This document shows, piece by piece, positions 10,101 through 16,772 of a stretch of 64,000 bases of DNA. This DNA comes from a bacterium (GTDB taxonomy: Bacteria; Electryoneota; RPQS01), in the NCBI GenBank assembly GCA_036504735.1, contig DASXUQ010000012.1:62001-126000 (forward strand), in the 5' to 3' direction. The position numbers and the translations under genes were made by a program. A model generated the notes under the pieces. That model worked only from the letters and a program-made list of their open reading frames with translations, had not been told where the DNA came from and ran no database searches. Numbering within the stretch: the first letter of the stretch is position 1; each line of letters opens with the position of its first letter.

Positions 10101-10275
10101 ACTGATGGACAGATTGGGGCTTGCGTCGGAAGCTTATCCTGTCTTAAAGAACTTTTTCGACCGATACCCCAAGGAATTTCCAGCCTACATACGCCTGCGA
10201 GACTCTGTACATGCACTTCAGCAGAAAGCTCAGCGTCCCGGCTTCCGCCAACGTTCAGCCAAGAAGGGCCGATAA
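7114..10275 (+). CDS. SIR2 - NB-ARC/STAND ATPase - TPR protein, candidate defence sensor
   Basis: A 1053-residue cytoplasmic protein with three parts. Residues 1-290 are a SIR2-like NADase fold: FVGAGVS (19-25), TTNYDHVL (127-134) with N129, HLHG (169-172) with H171, and FIGFSLDD (218-225). N129 and H171 correspond to the catalytic pair of defence SIR2 domains. Residues 310-600 are a STAND ATPase: Walker A GLGGLGKT (354-361), Walker B CLIIFDNLED (425-434), VTSR sensor (453-456), GGLPLA (504-509). Residues from about 670 to 1040 are tetratricopeptide repeats of the kinesin-light-chain type. In known systems of this design (Avs-type and other bacterial NLRs) the C-terminal repeats sense a phage product, the ATPase oligomerises and SIR2 depletes NAD. 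That role is inference here. The gene stands alone between terminators, with GAGGAG before the ATG. The TPR part is poorer in GC than the rest. Confidence 0.88.
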   Translation: MSIPKTLEDRLKSGKILPFVGAGVSKAVKRLGTSTNLFPDWKQLLEHAAARLVEETKVTEAEVVRALLKLSPSRYLDAAKHARDGMGASVWFSYLAKQLVRNRDEAEEASLELAKAVWGLGSRLIITTNYDHVLSWACPTGQPSAWDIEARAEMAAALRGEISQNTVWHLHGTSDNVSRLILSPDGYRQLYPDGQTEATYKAALETLRTNLASRTFLFIGFSLDDLRFVEELKRTHSIFDGAAGPHYVLIHASEEPHIKSLGLPVETISFSDFGQPLVNLVRELGALATPATSAPVAASPAPQHMCDVNNSVFYVPFNAKGNQVIGREGALEAVRKQLADGHRTAIGHTAAFQGLGGLGKTQLAVEYAHTYRDSYPKGVIWLTADQDIDAQLTDLAVKANWIDAASEHKYKLDVAKHRLNSFSDCLIIFDNLEDIAAIEDYLPEPPAQPHILVTSRTPHRGFVPIALDVLSADDSLKLLLQEAGRTPQTDVEWEAAREIANALGGLPLALEMAGAYLCYLPVPWPTYAELLRRNLKAALAGDFCSSFTKHQADIYSTLKIDEDLIQSKSLLKPILDLLTWSGASTMGLSLMAALLDNANPGDLEIACALGVSLRLLQKDPKEERFAIHRLLREVRREEIPLEQSTSWVDKVCQRIGTWFVARREKFEDLPAFEAEIDHLRAWQEIASTHSASHLAQLVWLQAYPPYHRGRYHESKAYLERAQAVFGSTESRDQLLQARLLQDLGAISLGLGDDMIAMSFLRESLSIYKTEFPGDQHDQARCLAGNAQILMDMESFPQAEKLMIASRDMFRRLYGERNDNTLTREFSLCVIRGRMGRYRIALERANELLQTSSSVFGEESLITAQAHNVISVLCGESGDFGATLSHSLTQLKVLRKIVGLKHPRTAICLYNVGGAYQRLGRSKEALLCLKDAYAIQLEMLGAEHNETVDSQLEIGEVLYLQKDIKGARHELESAVEICRKRGFLNRTAVKAHIDLARLMDRLGLASEAYPVLKNFFDRYPKEFPAYIRLRDSVHALQQKAQRPGFRQRSAKKGR

Positions 10276-10301
10276 CCTCGTGTTCCACATGTCATAGTAC
10301 A

Positions 10302-10332
10302 AAACGGGCTGACCATTGCGGTCAGCCCGTTT
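10302..10332. terminator. bidirectional terminator between convergent genes
   Basis: A 13-bp perfect stem (AAACGGGCTGACC at 10302-10314 with its complement at 10320-10332) and a five-base loop. A T-run on either side serves both the SIR2 gene and the leftward barrel gene. Confidence 0.88.
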
Positions 10333-10361
10333 GCATTTTCCTTGCCTCGCCGGATTCATCC

Positions 10362-11984
10362 TTAGAAGCGGCAGCCGAGTTCGGCGTAGTAGCGGTTGCC
10401 GCTCAGGCCACCGCCCCGGTAGAATTCATAGCTCCCCGATGCGTACAGCAAACGGCTCATCATCCAGTCCGCATTAATCCGCTGCCAGTTGCTGCTGACC
10501 TTCTGGTTCACCGTCTTCAAATCATAAACATCCCAGCCCGCCTGCACTCCCGCCGTCAGACGGTTGAACAGCAGCCGCGAGACCGTGATGCTCGGCTGAT
10601 AGCCTTTGGAAAAGCGGCTGGAAAAGGCCGTCACCCGTGCGCCCAGAAACACGCGCTGCTTCAATAGATCCCGCGTGCTGAGTCCGGCGCTGCCCGTTTG
10701 GGTGGTGGTGTTGTCTCCACGCCGCGTGCGCAGCCCGCCCTGTACGTCCGCCTGCATGGCCCACGGCAGCCGCATGTCCACACCCAGCTTGTAGCCCTGC
10801 TGCAGCGAGGTGTCGAACAGGCTGTCCGCCAGCGTGCGGGTTTCATAGGTTCTGTAGGGTGTGCGGTTGTCATAGCTGGCCGTTACGGCTACCGCATGCA
10901 GCGGACTGTAACGCACATTCAGCAGCAGGTTGGTCAGTTCCAGTGTCGAGCTGTTCGCGGTCTTGCGCCAGCCGCGGTTCACGTTCATTTCCACACTCTG
11001 ATAGGCGCTAAGCTGGTCTGTCCACAGATAGTTGGCCTGCTCATAGACAAACTCGCGGCTGATCTGCCCCTTATAATACTCTCCTGCCGCCGCCAGCGTG
11101 GCATTCACAAGCTGCGTGCCGTAGCTTCCATGTTGATACGTGGCATAGGCGCCGCCCTTGGTTACCGTGCCGCGCAGATCGGTGGTGCGCAAGTCCGGCT
11201 GCGTGCCGCCGAACGCTCCCACTTCAATCGCGTTGGCGACCTGCACTCCCAGCAGCGCGCCGTCCAGATACCCGATCCCCGCCATCCGGTTGCTCAGGAT
11301 CCGCCCCACCGAATAGTTGATGGCCGATCCCGGCGCATCATAGCTGAGCGAGACCTCATACACCCGGCTCAGCCATTCTGTCTGCGGCACTCCGGGCCGT
11401 GGCAGATTGCGGTGGTTCCGCCGCAGATTCATCCGCGCATTCAGCACCGGTCCCGCGCCGAAGATGTTTTCCACCTTAGCCCTCAGCGCCAAACCCGGCT
11501 GATAATAGTTGTAGTTGAGCGCATCGTGGCTGATCTGCCCCAGTATCTGCACGCCCACGCTGCCGGTGAACCGCGCGCCCGCTGTTTTGGCTTTGCGCAC
11601 CGGCGCAATAACTGAAGGCGGAGCGCTGACCTGCTTTGCTGCGGTGTCGGCTACGGCCTGCGGGGTTTGCGGTGCGATGGTCACATGCAGCGACACCTCA
11701 TCGCCCACCCGCACCGTGCCTGCCACATCCTTTAGCGCGCAGGACGATGATTTGTCCGACACGAACAGCACCACCGCCGTCGCCACGCGCTTGCCTTTCT
11801 GCAGCACTTCGCCCGAATCGCCCTTCTGCACTCCCTGTGCCGCACCCTTATCCAAATATACTGAGCTGGTCGCCACATAGGTGATGGTCGCCGTTACAGT
11901 CTGGGCACTCGCACTGCCGATTACGCACAGTGCCGCAGCCAGCGCCACCAGCCATCGCAAAGATTTCTTTATCAGAATAGACAT
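10362..11984 (-). CDS. outer-membrane beta-barrel protein of the cytochrome cluster
   Basis: A 540-residue exported protein. Signal peptide 1-27 ends GSASAQ. A domain of about 75 residues follows (VYLDKGAAQGVQKGDSGEVL through VRVGDEVSL), resembling periplasmic SH3-like folds. From about residue 145 to the end the sequence is amphipathic beta strands with many Tyr and Arg, finishing in YYAELGCRF; the last Phe is a barrel-insertion signature. It lies 3 bases after the 40-haem cytochrome gene, with GAGG before the ATG, so it is part of the same operon. In porin-cytochrome conduits a barrel holds a multihaem cytochrome across the outer membrane. By position this barrel could do that, although it shows no recognisable MtrB/PioB-type motif. 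It contains no CxxCH. Confidence 0.75.
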   Translation of the reverse strand: MSILIKKSLRWLVALAAALCVIGSASAQTVTATITYVATSSVYLDKGAAQGVQKGDSGEVLQKGKRVATAVVLFVSDKSSSCALKDVAGTVRVGDEVSLHVTIAPQTPQAVADTAAKQVSAPPSVIAPVRKAKTAGARFTGSVGVQILGQISHDALNYNYYQPGLALRAKVENIFGAGPVLNARMNLRRNHRNLPRPGVPQTEWLSRVYEVSLSYDAPGSAINYSVGRILSNRMAGIGYLDGALLGVQVANAIEVGAFGGTQPDLRTTDLRGTVTKGGAYATYQHGSYGTQLVNATLAAAGEYYKGQISREFVYEQANYLWTDQLSAYQSVEMNVNRGWRKTANSSTLELTNLLLNVRYSPLHAVAVTASYDNRTPYRTYETRTLADSLFDTSLQQGYKLGVDMRLPWAMQADVQGGLRTRRGDNTTTQTGSAGLSTRDLLKQRVFLGARVTAFSSRFSKGYQPSITVSRLLFNRLTAGVQAGWDVYDLKTVNQKVSSNWQRINADWMMSRLLYASGSYEFYRGGGLSGNRYYAELGCRF

Positions 11985-11987
11985 GGT

Positions 11988-14900
11988 TTACCTCGCACTC
12001 CCGCGCGGCGTCAGTCGCTGCGGCGGCACTCCGCCCGAACTGCCGCGCGGATGGCAGGCATAGCAGTGCTGACTGTCGTAGACATAACCGGAGACTTCGT
12101 TGTGCTGACCGTCCGTCTGCGACCTCGTGTGCGCATGGCAATCAATGCAGGAGAACACCGTGTAGTCGCTGGGGTTCGCGTGACAATCGGCGCATGTGCT
12201 CCAGGCGGTTCGATGGTTGCCCGAGTAGATCGGAAAATACGGTCCGTCATGGTTGAACGTCGAGGGCGTCCATCCGGTAGTGGTGTGGCAGGTGGTACAG
12301 GTTGTGGGGAAGTGCGCCGACTGATGATTAGGATTGGTCGCGCCATTGTAATCGGTCTGGTGGCAGAAGAAGCAGTCCGTCGGCGTTCCCGCATACTGAC
12401 CATTGACGTGGCACAGGTTGCAAGCCGTCGTTACGTGCACGCCCGTCAGCGGGAATGATGTGTTGCTGTGGTTGAACGTCGCCGGATTCCACGCCGTCGT
12501 GCTGTGGCATGTCAGGCAGTTGTGATCGAACTGGTTGGACACATGGTTCGGATCCGTTACATTCTGGAAATCGGTCTGGTGACACGAGAAGCAATCGGTC
12601 GGCGTTCCGTGATAGTGGCCACCCGCATGGCACAGGTTGCAAGCCGTAGTCTGGTGCGCCCCTGTCAACGGGAAGGGTGTGTTGTTGTGATTGAAGGTCG
12701 CCGGGGTCCACGCCGTGTTGCTGTGGCAGGTCAGACAGTTATGATCGAACTGATTGGACACGTGGTTCGGATCCGTCACTCCCTGGTAGTTGGCAAGATG
12801 ACAGGTATAGCAATCCTGCGGCGTCCGGTTGTATGGGCCGCTCTGATGGCAGGAACGGCAGGCCAGCGCCACATGCGCGCCCGAAAGTTCATACCCCGTG
12901 CTGCTGTGCGCGAAGGTCGAAGGCTGCCAGCCGCCCGCCACGTGGCAGCGGTGGCATTGCTGGCTGAACTGCCCCTGCACGTGCGGCGGATTGAAGGCGC
13001 CCTCATAGGCGTCGCGGTGGCAGGCAACACATTCGGACGGCGTGTTCACAAAATTCCCATTGGCATGACAACTGGCGCACTGCTGGGTGGTATGCCGCCC
13101 GTTCAGCGGGAAGCCGGTATTGGCATGGTTGAAATTGCCGTTGTCCCAGCCGTTGGTGGTATGGCACTGGGTGCAATCATGCGGATAGCCTTGCGCTACG
13201 TGGTTTTCGGCGCGCTGGTAGTCGCTCTGATGGCAGGAGTAACAGGCCGTAGGTGTTCCGACATACTGCCCGTTGACGTGGCATTGTGTGCAGCCCGTCT
13301 GGCGATGCCGACCTGTCAGCGGGAAGGCGGAGGTCTGATGGTCGAAGGTTGAAGGCTGCCAGCCCACCGTGTTGTGGCACACCCGGCAGTCATGCGGGAA
13401 ATTCTGCGACGCATGCCCCGGATTATTTGCCCCGTTGAAATCCGCGGTGTGACACGAATAACAGTCCGTGGGTGTGTTGGCAAATTGCCCGTTGACGTGG
13501 CACTGGGCGCACTGCACATTCACATGCGCGCCCGTCAGCGGGAAGGTCGACTGACTGTGGTCAAAGCTGGCTGGTGACCAGCCCGCCGTCGTGTGGCATT
13601 GCGCGCACTCGTGCGGGAAGTTTCCCGTCACGTGATTGGGATTGGTCGAATTCTGGAAATTCGTCTGATGGCAGCTAAAGCAATCTGTCGGCGTTCCCGT
13701 AAACTGACCGTTGACATGGCAGTCGGTGCAACTGGCTTGCACGTGCCGTCCGGTAAGCGGGAAGGTGGACAGGCTATGATCAAACGTCGCCGGCGACCAG
13801 CCGCCGGTGCCGTGGCACTGCGCGCATTCGTGCGGAAAATTTCCCGTCACATGGTTAGGATTGGTCGAATTCTGGAAATTGGTCTGATGGCAGGAATAGC
13901 AGGCGGTCGGCGTATTGGCAAACTGCCCGTTGGTGTGGCACTGGGCGCACTGTGTGTTCACATGCGCGCCGGTTAACGGGAAGGTGGACAGATTGTGATC
14001 GAAGGTCGCGGGCTGCCATGCTGCCGTGGTGTGGCATTGAGTACACTCGTGCGGAAAGTTTCCCGTCACGTGGTTGGGATTGGTCGAATTCTGGAAATTG
14101 GTCTGATGGCAGGTGTAGCAGTCGCTGGGCGTGCCCGTGTAGCGCGGTTGGCCGTTGACCGTATGGCAGGCCGTGCATTCCACGGATGTGTGCGCGCCCG
14201 TCAGTGTAAACCGCGCCAGATTGTGATCGAAACTGGCCGGACTCCAGCCGTTGGTGGAATGGCACACCCCGCAGTTGTGCCCAAAATTTCCCGCCGCGTG
14301 ATCCGGATTCGTGGCCGACTGAAAATTCGCCTGATGACAATTGTAGCAGTCGGTGCCGATTCCCGAGTAGCGCACCTGTCCGTTCACAGTATGACAATCG
14401 CCGCAGGTGGCGCGGGCGTGCTGCCCGGTCAATACGAATCCCGATAGCGCATGGTTGAAGCTCGCGTTCTGCCATTTGACGGTTGTCACGCTGTGGCACT
14501 GCGAGCAATCCATAGAGAATCCCGCCGCCACGTGGTTCGGATCCGCCGCCGATTGATAGGCCGCCAAATGGCAGCTTCCGCAATTGGTGGAGACTCCCGC
14601 ATACTGACCTGTCGCGTGACACGCTTCACAATCCACATTGGCATGCACGCCAGTCAGCGCAAAGCGTGTAGTCTGGTGGCGCTGCGCCATTTCCCGTTCA
14701 TTATTCCACTGGACCGGTGTGTGGCATTCGGAGCAGGCGTAGGCAAACTGTCCGCGGTGAACATCCAAGTGACAATCTTTGCACTGCGTTCCGGCCTTGG
14801 CAAAATCCAGAGTGGTGTGGCAGGAGGCGCACTGCACCTGCACGTGCCGGCCTTCCAGCGGAAAGCGCGTAGTCTGATGATTGAACACCGGCGATGCCTT

Positions 14901-15056
14901 AATCGGCCGCCAGCCTTCGGTGGTATGGCAGTCCTCACAGTTCAGGGCCAGATTCCCGTGCGGACTCTGGCCGGAACCGCTCTGAGCAAAGGCGGTGCTT
15001 CCCGCCAGCAGCAAGAGCACCGGCAGTAATATGAGTGGCACATGTAAGATTTTCAT
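11988..15056 (-). CDS. giant multihaem c-type cytochrome, 40 CxxCH motifs
   Basis: The protein has about 1022 residues from the ATG at 15056, which has GGAGGA upstream and a signal peptide MKILHVPLILLPVLLLLAGS. A start at 15092 would overlap the preceding gene and hide the signal. I count 40 CxxCH haem c attachment motifs and no other domain. Most of the protein is a tandem repeat of 73 residues carrying three CxxCH each plus extra His in NPNH, NFPH, FDH and TGxH positions, suitable as second axial ligands. The last four haems lie in a non-repeating C-terminal segment. It would be periplasmic or exported through the outer membrane and act as an electron wire or capacitor. It is followed by a barrel gene and preceded by a 20-haem cytochrome. 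No type IX sorting domain is present. CcmF/Ccs assembly genes are not in the window. Confidence 0.95.
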   Translation of the reverse strand: MKILHVPLILLPVLLLLAGSTAFAQSGSGQSPHGNLALNCEDCHTTEGWRPIKASPVFNHQTTRFPLEGRHVQVQCASCHTTLDFAKAGTQCKDCHLDVHRGQFAYACSECHTPVQWNNEREMAQRHQTTRFALTGVHANVDCEACHATGQYAGVSTNCGSCHLAAYQSAADPNHVAAGFSMDCSQCHSVTTVKWQNASFNHALSGFVLTGQHARATCGDCHTVNGQVRYSGIGTDCYNCHQANFQSATNPDHAAGNFGHNCGVCHSTNGWSPASFDHNLARFTLTGAHTSVECTACHTVNGQPRYTGTPSDCYTCHQTNFQNSTNPNHVTGNFPHECTQCHTTAAWQPATFDHNLSTFPLTGAHVNTQCAQCHTNGQFANTPTACYSCHQTNFQNSTNPNHVTGNFPHECAQCHGTGGWSPATFDHSLSTFPLTGRHVQASCTDCHVNGQFTGTPTDCFSCHQTNFQNSTNPNHVTGNFPHECAQCHTTAGWSPASFDHSQSTFPLTGAHVNVQCAQCHVNGQFANTPTDCYSCHTADFNGANNPGHASQNFPHDCRVCHNTVGWQPSTFDHQTSAFPLTGRHRQTGCTQCHVNGQYVGTPTACYSCHQSDYQRAENHVAQGYPHDCTQCHTTNGWDNGNFNHANTGFPLNGRHTTQQCASCHANGNFVNTPSECVACHRDAYEGAFNPPHVQGQFSQQCHRCHVAGGWQPSTFAHSSTGYELSGAHVALACRSCHQSGPYNRTPQDCYTCHLANYQGVTDPNHVSNQFDHNCLTCHSNTAWTPATFNHNNTPFPLTGAHQTTACNLCHAGGHYHGTPTDCFSCHQTDFQNVTDPNHVSNQFDHNCLTCHSTTAWNPATFNHSNTSFPLTGVHVTTACNLCHVNGQYAGTPTDCFFCHQTDYNGATNPNHQSAHFPTTCTTCHTTTGWTPSTFNHDGPYFPIYSGNHRTAWSTCADCHANPSDYTVFSCIDCHAHTRSQTDGQHNEVSGYVYDSQHCYACHPRGSSGGVPPQRLTPRGSAR
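12200..14945 (-). repeat. tandem 219-bp (73-codon) tri-haem coding repeats
   Basis: The repeats lie inside the 40-haem cytochrome gene. The anchor string TTGGTCGAAT recurs at 13642, 13861 and 14080, exactly 219 bases apart, and a diverged version sits at 13423. Each unit encodes three CxxCH motifs in the order FPHxCxxCH, TGxHxxxxCxxCH and TPTxCxxCH. About twelve units are visible. Outer units vary by a few codons, while the central ones are nearly identical at the DNA level. Confidence 0.9.
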
Positions 15057-15069
15057 ACGGGCTCCTCCA

Positions 15070-16758
15070 CTAACTGGCGCGCTTGCCGGCATGGCAGGCG
15101 CTGCACTCCATTTTCAGCGGACTGTACACCACATAAGCATTCCCATCCGCACCTTTCACGCTCGGGTGACAGGCGCTGCACGCCACTTTCTCATGCGCGC
15201 CGTCCAGTTTGAACCGCGCGTCCCGGCTGTGGGCAAACACCGTTTCTTTCCATCCTTGAGGACTGTGGCAGCGCTTGCAGTCGGCCTGTTTCTCGTTCCG
15301 GTCCGCTCGCACAAACTGGCCCGCATGCGGATCCTTGTGGCAGCTTGCACAGTCCATAGCCAGCGGCTTTATCCACAATACTTCTTTATCGCCCGGCTTG
15401 ACCACCTTGTGGCACTTAAGGCACAATACTTCACGGTGCTTGCCTTCCAGCGGGAACTTGGCCAGCTTGTGGTCGAAGGACGTGCGGTGCCACGTGTCGG
15501 TGTTGTGACAGAACTCGCAACCACCTTTGGCAATCCACAGATCAAGCTGCCCGTCGTGGGCGTCCTTGTGGCAGCCCTTGCAGGAGCGGTCTTCAAAGGT
15601 GAACTTGGCCGGACTCTGCGGCGTCGCCTTGGTGTGGCATTGACTGCACGGCACGGCCAGATGGCTTCCGGTCAGCGCGAGGCGGCTCTGCGCGTGCTCA
15701 TCGATTCCGTATTTGGGCGGGGTGTAGCCGGCCATCGTATGGCAGGCGTCGCACACGCCTTTATCCTTGCGCGCGGCAAACTGTCCGCCGTGTTCATCCT
15801 TATGGCAGTTGACACAGGCCGCGTGGGCCACCGGCGTCGTCATGTCGCCGCTGGTGTGGCACTTCGTACAGGTTACGTCGCGGTGCCGTCCTTCCAGCTG
15901 ATATTTGGTTTTTGAATGATCGAAGGCCGTGCCGACAATCGTCTTGAAACTCGCCGTAACATGACAGGTCCCGCAATTCTGCCCGAACTGTCCGGTGTGC
16001 TTGTCTTCGTGGCACGGTGTGCAGTTGGCAAAGCTCAGTCCCGTATATCTGGCATACTGCCCGACATGATCCTTTTTGGAAATCTTGTCCGACGTCGCCA
16101 GCGGCACACTCTGAAACGGGTGGCACTTCTCGCAGTCGGTGCTTACATGCTTGCCGGTCAGGGCATATTTGGCTTGAGAATGGGAGTAGCCGCCGGCGGG
16201 CTTCCAGGCATCCGTGGTGTGGCACTTCAGGCAATTCTCCGCAAGCTGACCCTGATGCTCGTTCTCGTGACAGCTTGTGCACTCTTTCCCCAGTCCCAGA
16301 AAGGTGCGCGTGAGGTTGACATTCCTGCCGCTCTTTACCGCGTTATCCGCCACAAAACTCCCCCTGTGGCAATCGCTGCATTCCTTGTTCCGGTGCGCGC
16401 CGTCAAGGGCAAACCCCGTCAGAGTATGATCGAAAACCTTTTTGCCGCCCTTCCAGTTGACCAGCTCGAAATCCACGCCGTTATGCTCGGAGTGGCAGGA
16501 GGCGCACTTGGCGCTCTTTACTGCGGAAGACGTGTGATAGCCCGTGCCCGCCGACTGCCGCGCGGCAATCTGCGTATGGCAATCGAGGCACTTGCTGTTG
16601 GCCACATCCTGCCCGAGAGCATGGCACTTCGTGCAGTTGGAAATACCTTCCAGCGCGGAATGGTACCGCGAGAGCTTGCCCGGAGAAATCTGGGCCGATG
16701 CACTCGGGGCTAAAAACCAAAATGCCAGAATGCCAAAAAGCCAAAAGGGATTGCGCAT
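15070..16758 (-). CDS. multihaem c-type cytochrome, 20 CxxCH motifs
   Basis: A 562-residue exported protein with signal peptide MRNPFWLFGILAFWFLAPSA. I count 20 CxxCH motifs spread over the whole mature length, in cytochrome c3/c7-like spacing, with recurring segments such as FDHxxTxFxLxGxH, CxxCHxDxHxGQF and CxxCHTTDAW. Non-motif histidines are frequent enough for bis-His ligation. It lacks the regular 73-residue repeat of its neighbour, so the two are related in style but not recent duplicates. It is encoded 14 bases downstream of the Fe-S flavoprotein gene and just upstream of the 40-haem gene. A role as the periplasmic shuttle between inner-membrane components and the larger cytochrome is inferred from order and size only. 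Confidence 0.93.
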   Translation of the reverse strand: MRNPFWLFGILAFWFLAPSASAQISPGKLSRYHSALEGISNCTKCHALGQDVANSKCLDCHTQIAARQSAGTGYHTSSAVKSAKCASCHSEHNGVDFELVNWKGGKKVFDHTLTGFALDGAHRNKECSDCHRGSFVADNAVKSGRNVNLTRTFLGLGKECTSCHENEHQGQLAENCLKCHTTDAWKPAGGYSHSQAKYALTGKHVSTDCEKCHPFQSVPLATSDKISKKDHVGQYARYTGLSFANCTPCHEDKHTGQFGQNCGTCHVTASFKTIVGTAFDHSKTKYQLEGRHRDVTCTKCHTSGDMTTPVAHAACVNCHKDEHGGQFAARKDKGVCDACHTMAGYTPPKYGIDEHAQSRLALTGSHLAVPCSQCHTKATPQSPAKFTFEDRSCKGCHKDAHDGQLDLWIAKGGCEFCHNTDTWHRTSFDHKLAKFPLEGKHREVLCLKCHKVVKPGDKEVLWIKPLAMDCASCHKDPHAGQFVRADRNEKQADCKRCHSPQGWKETVFAHSRDARFKLDGAHEKVACSACHPSVKGADGNAYVVYSPLKMECSACHAGKRAS

Positions 16759-16772
16759 ATCCGTGATCGATC

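Noticed and set aside
12468-13976. Long open frames on the plus strand opposite the 40-haem cytochrome.
   Set aside because: They are mirror frames of the repeated, GC-rich cytochrome gene, are Arg/Val/Gly-rich and lack ribosome sites.
12200-14945. Regular direct repeats taken as a possible CRISPR array or satellite.
   Set aside because: The 219-bp period keeps one open frame with CxxCH in every unit. It is a coding repeat of the cytochrome.
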